64,000 bases of DNA from an uncultured Oscillospiraceae bacterium (GCA_947169975.1 CAMVRT010000003.1:1-64000), one strand, 5' to 3'. Numbered from the stretch's first letter, positions 22,629 to 31,835 are shown. Notes: generated by a model from the letters alone, not told the origin. Numbers and translations: made by a program.

Positions 22629-23437
22629 GATTGCTGCTGCAAATGTTCATGTATCCCTTTATCGTCCGGGCCTTTGTGGTGGGCATTCTGGTGTCGTTGT
22701 GCGCGGCGCTGCTGGGCGTACCGCTGGTGCTCAAGCGCTACTCCATGATCGGCGACGGATTGAGCCACGTGTCCTTCGGCGCACTGTCCATTGCCCTGGC
22801 CTGCGGCTGGGCGCCGCTGCCGGTGTCCATCCCCGTGGTGATCGCCGCGGCCATCGTGCTGCTGCGGATGACGGAGAACAGTCCCATGGGCGCTGACGCC
22901 GCCATTGCCGTGGCCAGCGCATCGGCCCTGGCCATCGGCGTCATCGTCACGTCGGTGACCACCGGCATGACCACCGACGTGGACAGCTACATGTTCGGCT
23001 CCATTCTGGCCATGGACCGCTCCGACGTGGCATTGAGCGTGGGTTTAAGCGTGGCAGTGCTGGTGCTGTTCGGTCTGTTCTACCACAAGCTCTTCGCCAT
23101 CACCTTTGACGAGAGCTTTTCCCGGGCCACCGGCGTGAAGGTGGGCCTCTACAACACCCTCCTGTCCGTGCTGACGGCGCTGACCATTGTGCTGGGCATG
23201 CGGATGATGGGCGCCATGCTGATCTCCAGTCTGGTGATCTTCCCTGCCCTGAGCGCCATGCGCATCCGCAAGAGCTTCCGGGGCGTGGTGATCTGCGCCG
23301 GGATCATGAGCGTGATCTCCTTCTGCGTGGGGCTGACCCTCTCCTACCTGATCAGCACACCGGTGGGCGCCACCGTGGTGGTGGTGAATCTGGCGGTATT
23401 CCTGTGCTGCTGCATTGTCCGCGCACTGAAAAAATGA
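22625..23437 (+). CDS. znuB: Zinc ABC transporter permease (ZnuB-like)
   Basis: A 270-residue ABC-3 family permease with about eight hydrophobic helices. Family blocks are RAFVVGILVSLCAALLGVPLVLKRYSMIGDGLSHVSFG (GDGLSH is diagnostic), DVDSYMFGSILAM, and TVLGMRMMGAMLISSLVIFPALSAM-like text near the end (here IVLGMRMMGAMLISSLVIFP). Last gene of the operon, followed by a strong terminator. It forms the membrane channel for the metal carried by ZnuA. Confidence 0.94.
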   Translation: MRLLLQMFMYPFIVRAFVVGILVSLCAALLGVPLVLKRYSMIGDGLSHVSFGALSIALACGWAPLPVSIPVVIAAAIVLLRMTENSPMGADAAIAVASASALAIGVIVTSVTTGMTTDVDSYMFGSILAMDRSDVALSVGLSVAVLVLFGLFYHKLFAITFDESFSRATGVKVGLYNTLLSVLTALTIVLGMRMMGAMLISSLVIFPALSAMRIRKSFRGVVICAGIMSVISFCVGLTLSYLISTPVGATVVVVNLAVFLCCCIVRALKK

Positions 23438-23477
23438 AAAAACCGGCCGGTGGATGGCTCCATCGGCCGGTTTTTTT
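23438..23477 (+). terminator. Intrinsic terminator after znuB
   Basis: AAAACCGGCCG and CGGCCGGTTTT arms with an inner TGGATGG/CCATC extension and a T-run directly after the stop codon. Confidence 0.88.
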
Positions 23478-23520
23478 GGAAAAATAGGCCCGTTTCGCCC
23501 TTTTTCAAGGGGAAAAACCC

Positions 23521-23549
23521 TTGCATTTCCCTATTAAATGTGGTATAGT
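23521..23549 (+). promoter_or_regulatory. Promoter of the rimP-nusA-infB operon
   Basis: TTGCAT (23521-23526), exactly 17 bp, TATAGT (23544-23549). Confidence 0.7.
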
Positions 23550-23576
23550 CCGTACAGTAAGGTAGTATGCTTGACA

Positions 23577-23602
23577 GAGTGGACGGGATGTCCGCTCTTT
23601 TT
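23577..23602 (+). terminator. Leader terminator (possible attenuator) before rimP
   Basis: GAGTGGAC-GGGAT-GTCCGCTC followed by TTTTT lies 28 nt downstream of the -10 and 47 nt before rimP. A terminator inside the leader of an operon that encodes NusA suggests NusA-sensitive attenuation; this is inference. Confidence 0.65.
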
Positions 23603-23649
23603 ATTGGGCAAATTTCAAGGCTCAAAATTTTCTGCAGCGGAGGTCAGAG

Positions 23650-24111
23650 ATGAAAAAGGTGACCGAGATCGTGGCGGAGCTGGCCGCCCCGGTGGCGGCG
23701 GAAAACGGCTGCCGCCTGTGGGATGTGGAATATGTCCGGGAGGCCGGTCAGTGGTATCTGCGGATCTATCTGGACAAGGACGGCGGCGTGGATATTCTGG
23801 ACTGCGAGGCCGTCAGCCGCAAGGTCAGCGACCTGCTGGACGAGGTGGATCCCATCGAGGGCAGCTACATGTTCGAGGTGTCCTCCGCCGGCGCTGAGCG
23901 TCCCCTCAAGCGCCCCTCGGATTTTGAGCAGTTCATGGGCAGTCCCGTGCTGGTGAAGACCTACAAGAACCGGGACGGCCGCAAGGAGTTCGCCGGCAGG
24001 CTGGCCGGGTACGAGGACGGCGCCGTGCTGCTGGACGTGGGCACGGCAGAGCCCCTGCGCTTTGAGAAGAGCGAGGTCGCTCTGGTCCGCCTGCGCATCG
24101 AGTTTGATTGA
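23650..24111 (+). CDS. rimP: Ribosome maturation factor RimP
   Basis: A 153-residue protein that helps build the 30S subunit. The N-terminal domain shows CRLWDVEYVREAGQWYLRIYLDKDGGVDI followed by DCEAVSRKVSDLLDEVDPIEGSYMFEVSSAGAERPL, the family's hallmark block, and the C-terminal SH3-like domain ends FEKSEVALVRLRIEFD. Length is standard. GGAGG precedes the ATG. First gene of the conserved nusA-infB operon, 23 nt before nusA. Confidence 0.95.
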   Translation: MKKVTEIVAELAAPVAAENGCRLWDVEYVREAGQWYLRIYLDKDGGVDILDCEAVSRKVSDLLDEVDPIEGSYMFEVSSAGAERPLKRPSDFEQFMGSPVLVKTYKNRDGRKEFAGRLAGYEDGAVLLDVGTAEPLRFEKSEVALVRLRIEFD

Positions 24112-24134
24112 TAACCGGATAAGGAGAAACGATA

Positions 24135-25196
24135 ATGAAATGTGATGAGATCTTTGCCGCTCTGGCCATGCTGGAAAAGGAGCGGAACATCCCCCAGAAC
24201 TTCATGATGAGCAAGATCATTCAGGCGCTGACCACCGCCTATAAGAAGGATCACGAGGGCGTGGAGAACGTCATCGTGGACGTGGACGAGGCCAAGCGCG
24301 ACCTCAGGATGTACGTGCAGAAGGAGGTCGTGGAAGAGGTTGAGAATCCCGGCACCCAGCTGTCTCCCGAGCAGGCGAAGGCCATGTCCGCCAAGTATCA
24401 GGTGGGCGACATTGTGAACATCCCCGTTACCAACGTGGATTTCGGCCGCATCGCCGCCGGCATCGGCAAGCAGGTCATCATTCAGGGCCTGCGGGAGGCC
24501 GAGCACGGCATGGTCTATGATGAGTTCAACTCCAAGCAGCACGAGATCCTCACCGGCACCGTCACCCGTATCGACGAGCGCAGCGGCAACGTGATGCTGC
24601 GCATCGGCATCGGCAGCGAGTCCACCGAGGCGGTGCTGACCCTCAACGAGCAGGTGCCCGGCGAGGAGCTGCGGGAGGGGCAGCTGGTGAAGGTCTATCT
24701 GGTGGAGGTCCGCCGCACCACCCGCGGTCCCCAGGTGCTGATCTCCCGCACCCACCCCGGTCTGGTGAAGCGCCTGTTCGAGCTGGAGGTCCCCGAGGTA
24801 TACGACGGCATCGTGGAGATCCGCAGCATTGCCCGCGAGGCCGGCAACCGCACCAAGATGGCCGTGTGGTCCGAGGATCCCAATGTGGATCCCATCGGTG
24901 CCTGCATCGGTCCGCGCGGTCAGCGCGTCAATGCCATTGTGGATGAGCTGCGGGGCGAGAAGATCGATATCATCCGCTGGTCCGAGGATCCCGCCCAGTT
25001 TATCGCCGCCGCTCTGGCCCCGTCCGACGTGGTGAACGTGATGCTCTCTGACGAGGGCAAGGTCTGCCGCGTCATCGTGCCCGACGATCAGCTGTCCCTG
25101 GCCATCGGCAAGGAGGGCCAGAACGCCCGTCTGGCCGCCCGGCTCACCGGGTATAAGATCGACATCAAGCCCGAATCCTATCACGAGGCGGAATAA
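24135..25196 (+). CDS. nusA: Transcription termination/antitermination protein NusA
   Basis: A 353-residue RNA polymerase-binding elongation factor, the short Firmicutes form without the C-terminal acidic repeats of enterobacteria. Domains in order: N-terminal domain (ALAMLEKERNIPQNFMM), S1 domain (ILTGTVTRIDERSGNVMLRIG), KH1 (SIAREAGNRTKMAVWS, then DPIGACIGPRGQRVNAIVDELRGEKIDII) and KH2 (AIGKEGQNARLAARLTGYKIDIK). AAGGAG precedes the ATG. It may act on its own leader terminator at 23577. Confidence 0.97.
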   Translation: MKCDEIFAALAMLEKERNIPQNFMMSKIIQALTTAYKKDHEGVENVIVDVDEAKRDLRMYVQKEVVEEVENPGTQLSPEQAKAMSAKYQVGDIVNIPVTNVDFGRIAAGIGKQVIIQGLREAEHGMVYDEFNSKQHEILTGTVTRIDERSGNVMLRIGIGSESTEAVLTLNEQVPGEELREGQLVKVYLVEVRRTTRGPQVLISRTHPGLVKRLFELEVPEVYDGIVEIRSIAREAGNRTKMAVWSEDPNVDPIGACIGPRGQRVNAIVDELRGEKIDIIRWSEDPAQFIAAALAPSDVVNVMLSDEGKVCRVIVPDDQLSLAIGKEGQNARLAARLTGYKIDIKPESYHEAE

Positions 25197-25213
25197 AGCA
25201 GAGGAGGTGCGGC

Positions 25214-25486
25214 ATGCAGAAAGTGAAGAAGATCCCCCAGCGCCAGTGCGTGGGCTGCCGCACCATGAAGGATAAAAAGGCGCTGATCCGGGTGGTTCGG
25301 ACGCCGGAGGGCCAGATCGTGCTGGACGCCACCGGCAAGAAATCCGGCCGAGGCGCATACCTGTGCCCGGATATGGCATGCCTGAAGAAGGCAAGAAAAT
25401 CCCGTGCGCTGGAGCGGGCTTTTGCTCTGGAGATCCCGGACGCCGTATATGACGCCCTGGAGGCCCAGATGGCCCAGGAGGTCTGA
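25214..25486 (+). CDS. ylxR: YlxR family RNA-binding protein
   Basis: A 90-residue protein. The family marks RQCVGCRTMKDKKALIRVV and SGRGAYLCPDMACLKKARK are intact. YlxR is a nucleic-acid-binding fold that sits between nusA and infB in most Firmicutes and has been tied to RNase P activity or gene regulation. GAGGAGGTG precedes the ATG, 17 nt after nusA. It is followed after two bases by the L7Ae-like gene. Confidence 0.93.
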   Translation: MQKVKKIPQRQCVGCRTMKDKKALIRVVRTPEGQIVLDATGKKSGRGAYLCPDMACLKKARKSRALERAFALEIPDAVYDALEAQMAQEV

Positions 25487-25488
25487 AT

Positions 25489-25911
25489 ATGGAGAAGATC
25501 CTTTCGATGATCGGCCTTGCCAAAAAGGCCGGCCGCGCGGAGATCGGCGAGGAACCGGTGGGCGCCGCCGCCCGGGCCAAAAAAGCGCGCCTCATCCTGC
25601 TGGCCTCCGACGCCGCGCCATCCTCACAGCGGCGGGCGGCATCCTTTGCAGAGGTGGGCGCCACGGTGCTGCTGACCATCCCCGCCGACAAGGCGCAGCT
25701 TGGCGCCGTGCTGGGCCGCACCAGCGTGGCCATGGCCGCCATCACGGACATCGGCTTCGCCGAGGCCATCGCGAAAAAACTGGCCGAGCTGGACAGCGAC
25801 ACCTATTCCGCCGCCGCCGAGCAGCTGGCGGTAAAGGCCCGGCGGGCCATGGAGCGCCGCCGCGAGCAGGCACAGCATGAGAAGAATGTCCGCCGCGGCA
25901 AAAAGCGCTGA
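25489..25911 (+). CDS. L7Ae/L30e-family ribosomal-like protein (YlxQ)
   Basis: A 140-residue member of the L7Ae family that binds kink-turn RNA. The core MIGLAKKAGRAEIGEEPVGAAARAKKARLILLASDAA matches YlxQ. The usual protein is about 100 residues; here a Lys/Arg-rich tail (ARRAMERRREQAQHEKNVRRGKKR) extends it, perhaps adding RNA affinity. ATG lies 2 nt after ylxR, and infB follows after 72 nt. Confidence 0.9.
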   Translation: MEKILSMIGLAKKAGRAEIGEEPVGAAARAKKARLILLASDAAPSSQRRAASFAEVGATVLLTIPADKAQLGAVLGRTSVAMAAITDIGFAEAIAKKLAELDSDTYSAAAEQLAVKARRAMERRREQAQHEKNVRRGKKR

Positions 25912-25983
25912 CTGGCGCAGATTCTGAAAATTCCGTGCGCATGACGCGTGCGTTTCCTATCACAAACATGGAGGTGGCTATAT

Positions 25984-28359
25984 TTGGCTATCGTAGGTAA
26001 CAAATACAGAGTTCACGAGGTGGCAAAGGATTTCGGCATCCCCACCAAGCAGGTCACAGAGATTTTGACCAAATACGCGGAAACGCCCAAAAACCACATG
26101 CAGGTGCTGGGTGACCGGGAGCTGTCCCTCATCTTTGAGTATCTGACGCAGCACAATCAGGTCTCCGGCATTCAGGTGATCTTCGCCGAGGGCGTCAAAG
26201 CCGAGGAGGAGAAGAAAAAGCCCGCCGAGGCCGCCAAGCAGCCGGCAGCCGCCCCCGCCAAGGCCGGCGGAAAGACGCCTGCTCAGCAGAGCGCCGCTCC
26301 CGCCAAGCAGGAGAAGAAGCCGGAGAACAGCAAGCCCGTCTCCCGCGTACCCCAGACCAAGGTGGTGGATACCCGCAAGGCCACCAACGTGAATCTGGAC
26401 AAATACGACGAGAAGCTGCAGGATATGGCCGAGGGCCGCAACGCCCGTCCTGCCGGCAGCAACAAGCGCCGGGATCAGCAGGTGCAGGGCAAGGAGAAGT
26501 TCCGCAACAGCAAGCAGCGCCAGCAGGGCAATTTCGGCGCCAACAAGCGCCGTCAGGAGGAGGCCGACCGCATGCGCCGGCTCCAGCTGGAGATCATCAA
26601 GAAGACCCCCGTCACCGTGCAGATCCCCGATGAGATCAGCGTGGGTGAGCTGGCCAGCCGCATGAAGAAAACCGGTACCGAGGTGGTCAAATGCCTGATG
26701 AAGAACGGCGTCATGGCCTCCCTGAGCCAGATGATCGACTTTGACACCGCTGCCATCATCGCCGAGGAGATGGGCTGCAAGGTGGAAAAGGAAGTCGTGG
26801 TCACCATCGAGGAGAAGCTGATCGACGACCATCAGGACGCCGAGGAGGATCTGGTGCCCCGCGCCCCCGTTGTGGTGGTCATGGGCCATGTCGACCACGG
26901 CAAGACCAGTCTGCTGGACTATATCCGCAACGCCCACGTCGCCTCCGGCGAGGCCGGCGGCATTACCCAGCACATCGGCGCCTACCAGGTGCAGGTGAAC
27001 GGCAAGCCCATCACCTTCCTGGACACCCCGGGCCACGAGGCCTTCACCTCCATGCGTGCCCGCGGCGCCATGGTCACCGATATTGCCATTCTGGTGGTGG
27101 CCGCCGAGGACGGCATCATGCCCCAGACCGTGGAGTCCATCAACCACGCCAAGGCCGCCGAGATCCCCATCATCGTGGCCATTAACAAGATGGATAAGCC
27201 CGACGCCAACCCCGAGCGCATCAAGCAGCAGCTCACCGAGTACGGCCTGGTGTGCGAGGAGTGGGGCGGCGACACCATCGTGTGTCCCATCTCCGCCAAG
27301 ACCGGTATGGGCATCGACAATCTGCTGGAAATGCTGACCCTGACCGCCGAGGTGGGCGAGCTGAAGGCCAACCCCAACCGCGCCGCCCAGGGCACCGTCA
27401 TTGAGGCCCGGCTGGACAAGGGCCGCGGCCCTGTGGCCACGCTGCTGGTGCAGAACGGTACGCTGAAGCAGGGCGACATCATCATCGCCGGCACCAGCGT
27501 GGGCCGTGTCCGCGCCATGATCAGCGACAAGGGCCAGAAGATCACCTCTGCCGGACCTTCCGTGCCTGTGGAGATCACCGGCCTCAGTGAGGCGCCCTCC
27601 GCCGGCGCCACCTTCAACGCCGTGGCCGACGAGAAGCTGGCTCGCGAGCTGGTGGAGCAGCGCAAGGAGGAGGCCAAGGCCAAGGCCAACGCCCCTGTCA
27701 CCAAGGTCTCTCTGGAGGACCTGTTCAGCCAGATCCAGGACGGTGAGATGAAGAACCTGAACCTGATCGTCAAGGCAGACGTGCAGGGCAGCGTGGAGGC
27801 CGTCAAGTCCTCTTTGGAGAAGCTGAGCAACGACGAGGTCCGCGTCCGCGTGATCCACGGCGGCGTCGGCGCCATCAACGAGTCCGACGTGATGCTGGCC
27901 GCCACCTCCCAGGCCATCATCGTGGGCTTCAACGTCCGCCCGGACAATGCCGCCCGGGACAGCGCCGCCCGCGCCAACGTGGATATGCGGATGTACCGCG
28001 TGATCTACGACGCCATCAACGAGATCGAAGCCGCCATGAAGGGCATGCTGGCCCCCAAGTTCCGGGAGGCTCTGCTGGGCCACGCCGAGGTGCGCCAGAC
28101 CTACAAGGTCTCCGGCGTGGGCACCGTGGCCGGCTGCTACGTGCAGGACGGCAAGCTCCAGCGCAAGGACTGCCAGGTCCGCCTGGTCCGCGACGGTATC
28201 GTGGTCCACGAGGGCACTCTGGCCTCTCTCCAGCGGTTCAAGGACTCCGTCAAGGAGGTCGTGGCCGGCTACGAGTGCGGCCTCTCCATTGAGAAGTTCA
28301 ACGACATCAAGGAGGGCGACATCATCGAGGCCTTCACCATGGAGGAAATACCGCAATAA
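25984..28359 (+). CDS. infB: Translation initiation factor IF-2
   Basis: A 791-residue GTPase that brings initiator tRNA to the 30S subunit. The N-terminal helix ([23 protein letters not shown]) is followed by an Ala/Lys/Pro linker to about residue 210, then IF2-N, then the G domain with G1 [12 protein letters not shown]3 DTPGHEA and G4 NKMDKPD, and the C-terminal domains ([32 protein letters not shown]). The start is TTG 25984 with GGAGG nine bases upstream; the ATG at 25948 precedes that ribosome site and is rejected. Repeat copy C follows the stop by eight bases. Confidence 0.97.
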   Translation: MAIVGNKYRVHEVAKDFGIPTKQVTEILTKYAETPKNHMQVLGDRELSLIFEYLTQHNQVSGIQVIFAEGVKAEEEKKKPAEAAKQPAAAPAKAGGKTPAQQSAAPAKQEKKPENSKPVSRVPQTKVVDTRKATNVNLDKYDEKLQDMAEGRNARPAGSNKRRDQQVQGKEKFRNSKQRQQGNFGANKRRQEEADRMRRLQLEIIKKTPVTVQIPDEISVGELASRMKKTGTEVVKCLMKNGVMASLSQMIDFDTAAIIAEEMGCKVEKEVVVTIEEKLIDDHQDAEEDLVPRAPVVVVMGHVDHGKTSLLDYIRNAHVASGEAGGITQHIGAYQVQVNGKPITFLDTPGHEAFTSMRARGAMVTDIAILVVAAEDGIMPQTVESINHAKAAEIPIIVAINKMDKPDANPERIKQQLTEYGLVCEEWGGDTIVCPISAKTGMGIDNLLEMLTLTAEVGELKANPNRAAQGTVIEARLDKGRGPVATLLVQNGTLKQGDIIIAGTSVGRVRAMISDKGQKITSAGPSVPVEITGLSEAPSAGATFNAVADEKLARELVEQRKEEAKAKANAPVTKVSLEDLFSQIQDGEMKNLNLIVKADVQGSVEAVKSSLEKLSNDEVRVRVIHGGVGAINESDVMLAATSQAIIVGFNVRPDNAARDSAARANVDMRMYRVIYDAINEIEAAMKGMLAPKFREALLGHAEVRQTYKVSGVGTVAGCYVQDGKLQRKDCQVRLVRDGIVVHEGTLASLQRFKDSVKEVVAGYECGLSIEKFNDIKEGDIIEAFTMEEIPQ

Positions 28360-28367
28360 AAATGACT

Positions 28368-28647
28368 TCGCTCAAAATCTGCGGATTTTGAGCGAGAAGG
28401 CTTGCAGCCCGCTGCGCGCACAGCTAACGCATAAGTTCGCCCACCCAAATCAAAGATTTGGGTGCTCACTTATCGCTTGCGTGAGACGCTCGCACAGCTT
28501 CGCTGCGCTACGCATAAGTTCACCCAACCAAATCAAAGATTTGGGGGTTCACTTAACTTGCGGACTGAGAAGTATTTTTCGCCACGTACACGCCGCGGCG
28601 AAAAATGATTTCATATCTTCGCGCAGAGCGCGAAATCTGCGATGCTT
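28368..28647 (+). repeat. Dispersed structured element, copy C (280 nt)
   Basis: P0 TCGCTCAAAATC-TGCG-GATTTTGAGCGA (28368-28395). P1 pairs AGCCCGC (28406-28412) with GCGGACT (28560-28566); its loop holds two hairpin modules in tandem (28433-28471, 28516-28554). P2 pairs ATTTTTCGCC (28574-28583) with GGCGAAAAAT (28597-28606) and its loop is empty. P3 is TTCGCGC-AGA-GCGCGAA (28618-28634); the tail is ATCTGCGATGCTT. The element splits infB from rbfA, which are normally adjacent. Confidence 0.85.
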
Positions 28648-28654
28648 AACCCTT

Positions 28655-28689
28655 GCAAGGGCGGGCGTGTACGCTCGCCCTTGCTTTTT
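28655..28689 (+). terminator. Intrinsic terminator between infB and rbfA
   Basis: GCAAGGGCG-g-GCGT-gt-ACGC-t-CGCCCTTGC followed by TTTTT, lying between repeat copy C and rbfA. It could lower or end read-through from the infB operon. Confidence 0.8.
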
Positions 28690-28712
28690 ACCCCGAGAAA
28701 GGAGCAATTACC

Positions 28713-29096
28713 ATGGCATCCAACCGTATCGGCCGCATCAACGCCGAGATCCAGCAGGAGCTCTCCGCCCTGCTGCGCACCGTCAAGGACCCCCGGGTCA
28801 GTGACGCCATGCTCACCGTCACCCACGTGGACACCACCAGCGACCTGCGCTACGCCCGCATTTATATCAGCGCCCTGGACCGCACCGACGAGAAGGACCT
28901 GATGCGGGGTCTCAAATCCGCCGCCGGGTACCTCCGCCGGGAGCTGGGCAGCCGTCTGGGCCTCCGCTACACCCCGGAGCTCCAGTTTTTCGCCGATGAC
29001 TCCATTGCCCACGGCGCCCACATTCTGGAGATGCTGAACAACGTCAAGCCCGCCAACCCCGCCAACGAGGACATCATCTTACCGGACGAGAAGTAA
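28713..29096 (+). CDS. rbfA: Ribosome-binding factor A
   Basis: A 127-residue 30S assembly factor with a KH-like fold that binds near the 16S 5' helix. Family text is plain: RIGRINAEIQQELSALLRTVKDPRV, then LTVTHVDTTSDLRYARIYIS, YLRRELGSRLGLRYTPELQFFADDSI. ATG 28713 follows GAAAGGAG by eight bases; a GTG/ATG upstream would read through the terminator arm. The gene is 21 nt before the DHH phosphoesterase gene. Confidence 0.95.
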   Translation: MASNRIGRINAEIQQELSALLRTVKDPRVSDAMLTVTHVDTTSDLRYARIYISALDRTDEKDLMRGLKSAAGYLRRELGSRLGLRYTPELQFFADDSIAHGAHILEMLNNVKPANPANEDIILPDEK

Positions 29097-29117
29097 TCTC
29101 GCGGAAAGAGGTTTCTT

Positions 29118-30059
29118 ATGAACATTTCTGAAACCGCCCAATATCTGAAAACGCTGGACCGCGTGCTGATCCTGACCCACGTGCGGCCGGACGGCGACAC
29201 CGTCGGCTCCGCCGCCGCATTGTGTCAGGCGCTGCGGGATCTGGGCAGGGAGGCATACCTCCTTGACAACCCGGAAATCACCGCCACTTACGCGGCATAC
29301 GCCGAACCTTACTGGGCAACCGAGGGCTTTACACCCGACAGCGTGATCGCGGTGGATATTGCCGCGCCCGGTCTGCTGCCGGAGAATGCCAAGATCTATG
29401 CCGACCGTGTGGAGCTGTGTATCGACCACCACCCCAGCAACAGCGGCTACGCCCGGCGCATCTGTCTGGACGCTTCCGCCGCAGCCGCCGGGGAGATCGT
29501 CTATGCCGTGATCCGGGAGCTGACAGCCGTCACGCCCGCCATTGCCCTGCCGCTGTACGTGGCCATTGCCACCGACTGCGGCTGCTTCCAGTACGCCAAC
29601 ACCACCGCCCGCACCCACCGCATCGCAGCGGAACTGATGGAGCAGATCGACGTCTCCGCCGTCAACAAGGCGCTGTTCCGCACCAAGAGCAAGGTGCGCC
29701 TTGCCATGGAGAGCCGCATGGTGGCGGACATGGAGCTGTACGACAACGACCGGGTGGTGGTGATGCAGATCCCCCTGTCCCTGCGGCAGGAGTACCACGC
29801 CACCGAAGCGGACATCGAGGAGCTCTCCTCCCTGGCCGCTCTGGTGGAGGGCACCGACTGCGGCATCACCCTGCGGGAGCTGAAGCCGGGCACGGTGAAG
29901 ATCTCCGTGCGCTCGGGACCCCGTGTGGACGCCTGTGCCGCCTGTGCCCTGCTGGGCGGCGGCGGACACCGTGCTGCCGCAGGCGCCACTGTGGAGGGTA
30001 CTATGGCCCAGGCCAAGGCCGCCATTCTGCAGGCCGTGGAGCGCGTGACGGAGGCGTAA
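29118..30059 (+). CDS. DHH/DHHA1 family phosphoesterase (NrnA-like nanoRNase/pAp phosphatase)
   Basis: A 313-residue Mn-dependent phosphoesterase that degrades 2-5 nt RNA or cyclic dinucleotide products and dephosphorylates pAp. The DHH domain carries THVRPDGDTVGSAAAL, an Asp in VIAVDIAAP, CIDHHPSNSGYA and ATDCGCFQYANT; the DHHA1 domain has LLGGGGHRAAAG. It stands between rbfA and truB, the same place as in many Firmicutes. Its stop TAA directly meets the truB ATG. Confidence 0.93.
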   Translation: MNISETAQYLKTLDRVLILTHVRPDGDTVGSAAALCQALRDLGREAYLLDNPEITATYAAYAEPYWATEGFTPDSVIAVDIAAPGLLPENAKIYADRVELCIDHHPSNSGYARRICLDASAAAAGEIVYAVIRELTAVTPAIALPLYVAIATDCGCFQYANTTARTHRIAAELMEQIDVSAVNKALFRTKSKVRLAMESRMVADMELYDNDRVVVMQIPLSLRQEYHATEADIEELSSLAALVEGTDCGITLRELKPGTVKISVRSGPRVDACAACALLGGGGHRAAAGATVEGTMAQAKAAILQAVERVTEA

Positions 30060-30929
30060 ATGGCAGACGGGATCATCATCATGGACAAGCCCGCCGGCTG
30101 GACCTCCATGGACGTGTGCGCCAAGCTGCGGGGCATTCTGAAGACGAAAAAAGTGGGCCATGCCGGGACGCTGGATCCCATGGCCACCGGTGTGCTGCCG
30201 GTGTTCGTAGGGCAGGCCACCCGCGCCGTCAGCTTTGCCGAGAACGGCGAGAAGGAGTACGTGGCCGGTCTGCGGCTGGGTCTTGTCACCGACACCCAGG
30301 ACACCGAGGGTCAGGTTCTGACCCAGGCCCCTGTCACCGCGACGGCGGCAGATCTGCTGTCCGTTCTGCCCCAATTCACCGGGGAGATCCGGCAAGTGCC
30401 TCCCATGTACAGCGCCGTAAAAATCGGGGGAAAGAAGCTCTATGAGCTGGCCCGCTCCGGCAAGGAGATCCAGCGGCAGGCCCGCCCGGTGACCATTCAC
30501 GAGCTGGAGCTGGTGGAGCAGGTCTCCCCCGCCGATTTCATCCTGCGCATCCGCTGCTCCAAGGGCACCTATGTCCGCACATTGTGCCACGACATCGGCG
30601 CGGAGTTGGGCTGCGGCGGGTGCATGTACTCCCTGCGCCGGACCATGGCCGCCGGGTTCACTCTGGCGGAGAGCCACACGCTGGAGGAGGTGCAGGAGCA
30701 GGGCGAATCGCTGCTGCGGCCCACCGACTCCCTGTTCCGGGACTATCCCGCCTATCACATCAACCACCCGCGGGTGGACTTTCTGTGCCGCTGCGGCAAT
30801 CCCCTCCGCATCCGGGAGGAGCTGCGGTCGGGCACGTACCGGGTCTATGGACTGGACGGCACATTTTTGTGCCTGAGCCGATTGGAAAACGGCACCATGA
30901 CCTCTATCAAAAACTTTTTCGGAGCGTGA
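30060..30929 (+). CDS. truB: tRNA pseudouridine-55 synthase
   Basis: A 289-residue enzyme that converts uridine 55 in the T-loop of tRNAs to pseudouridine. The catalytic Asp is in KKVGHAGTLDPMATGVLPV; other family blocks are DKPAGWTSMDVCAKLR, VPPMYSAVKIGGKKLYELAR and CSKGTYVRTLCHDIGAELGC. The C-terminal segment ends in a PUA-like domain. No spacer separates it from the upstream gene, so translation is probably coupled. Confidence 0.96.
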   Translation: MADGIIIMDKPAGWTSMDVCAKLRGILKTKKVGHAGTLDPMATGVLPVFVGQATRAVSFAENGEKEYVAGLRLGLVTDTQDTEGQVLTQAPVTATAADLLSVLPQFTGEIRQVPPMYSAVKIGGKKLYELARSGKEIQRQARPVTIHELELVEQVSPADFILRIRCSKGTYVRTLCHDIGAELGCGGCMYSLRRTMAAGFTLAESHTLEEVQEQGESLLRPTDSLFRDYPAYHINHPRVDFLCRCGNPLRIREELRSGTYRVYGLDGTFLCLSRLENGTMTSIKNFFGA

Positions 30930-30935
30930 ATCGCC

Positions 30936-31835
30936 TTGAATCATCAACCAACCGTCATCGCCCTGGGCTTTTTCGACGGCGTACACCGGGGCCACGGCGC
31001 CCTGCTGCGGCGTACCGTGGAGCGGGCCGCCCAACTGGGCGCCGCACCCGCTGTATTTACCTTTGACCGTCCGCCCAAGGAGGTGGTCACCGGCAAGCCC
31101 GTGCCCCTTATCAATTCCCCGGAGGACCGCCGGGAGCTGATCCGCCGGATCTACGGCATCGAGCAGGTCATTATGGCGCCCTTTGACCGGGCCATGATGA
31201 CCATGAACTGGCAGGATTTCATCACCTCGCTGGTGGAGCAATACGGCGCCATCCATCTGGTTGCCGGACACGACTACCACTTCGGCTACAAAAACGAGGG
31301 TACCCCGGAACGGCTGCAGCAGCGCTGCAGCCAGCTGGGACTGGGCTGTGACATCATCCCCAAGGTGGAATACGACGGCATCACCGTCAGCTCCACCTAC
31401 ATCCGCACCCTGGTGGAGGCGGGCGACGTGGAGCGGGCGGCGGCGTTTCTGGATCATCCCCACTGCCTGACCCAGACCGTCACCCACGGGCGGCGCATCG
31501 GTCACACCATCGGCGTACCCACCATCAACTTCACGCTGCCGCCCTCGGTGCTGGTGCCAAATCACGGCGTCTATATCACCCGGGTAACGCTGCCCGACGG
31601 CACAAGCTGTCCCGGCGTCACCAATGTGGGCGTCCGACCCACCGTCAGCGACAGCGGCGAGGTGTCAGTGGAGACCTTCCTGCTGGACTTTGACGGCGAC
31701 CTGTACGGCCAGCGCATCCGGCTGGAGTTCTGCCGCCGGCTGCGCAATGAGCGGCGGTTTGCGTCGCTGGAGGAGCTGAAGGATCAAATCCTCCGGGATA
31801 TTGAGGATGCACAGGCATATTTCAGCGAAAACTGA
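30936..31835 (+). CDS. ribF: Bifunctional riboflavin kinase/FAD synthetase
   Basis: A 299-residue enzyme that phosphorylates riboflavin to FMN and adenylates FMN to FAD. The N-terminal nucleotidyltransferase has LGFFDGVHRGHGALL and the pair FVVGHDYHFG-like (here LVAGHDYHFGYK), then ITVSSTYIRTLVEAG. The C-terminal kinase has GRRIGHTIGVPTINF and GVTNVGVRPTV, ending EFCRRLRNERRFASLEEL. The start is TTG 30936, six bases after truB, with GGAG upstream. Last gene of the long operon, followed by a terminator. Confidence 0.95.
   Translation: MNHQPTVIALGFFDGVHRGHGALLRRTVERAAQLGAAPAVFTFDRPPKEVVTGKPVPLINSPEDRRELIRRIYGIEQVIMAPFDRAMMTMNWQDFITSLVEQYGAIHLVAGHDYHFGYKNEGTPERLQQRCSQLGLGCDIIPKVEYDGITVSSTYIRTLVEAGDVERAAAFLDHPHCLTQTVTHGRRIGHTIGVPTINFTLPPSVLVPNHGVYITRVTLPDGTSCPGVTNVGVRPTVSDSGEVSVETFLLDFDGDLYGQRIRLEFCRRLRNERRFASLEELKDQILRDIEDAQAYFSEN

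Noticed and set aside
25948-25983. ATG start for infB at 25948
   Set aside because: The GGAGG site lies after it and in front of TTG 25984, and the extra residues do not match IF-2 N-termini.
25978-28356. Very long open frame on - opposite infB (and similar ones opposite the MATE gene, nrnA-truB-ribF and the ABC genes)
   Set aside because: High-GC third positions leave the opposite frame free of stops. The encoded text is low-complexity His/Gly/Leu-rich with no family resemblance, and no ribosome sites are seen.
28433-28554. Regular hairpin repeats that might suggest a CRISPR array
   Set aside because: Only two units, spacing is filled by related sequence and not unique spacers, the units are part of a larger folded element, and there are no cas genes.
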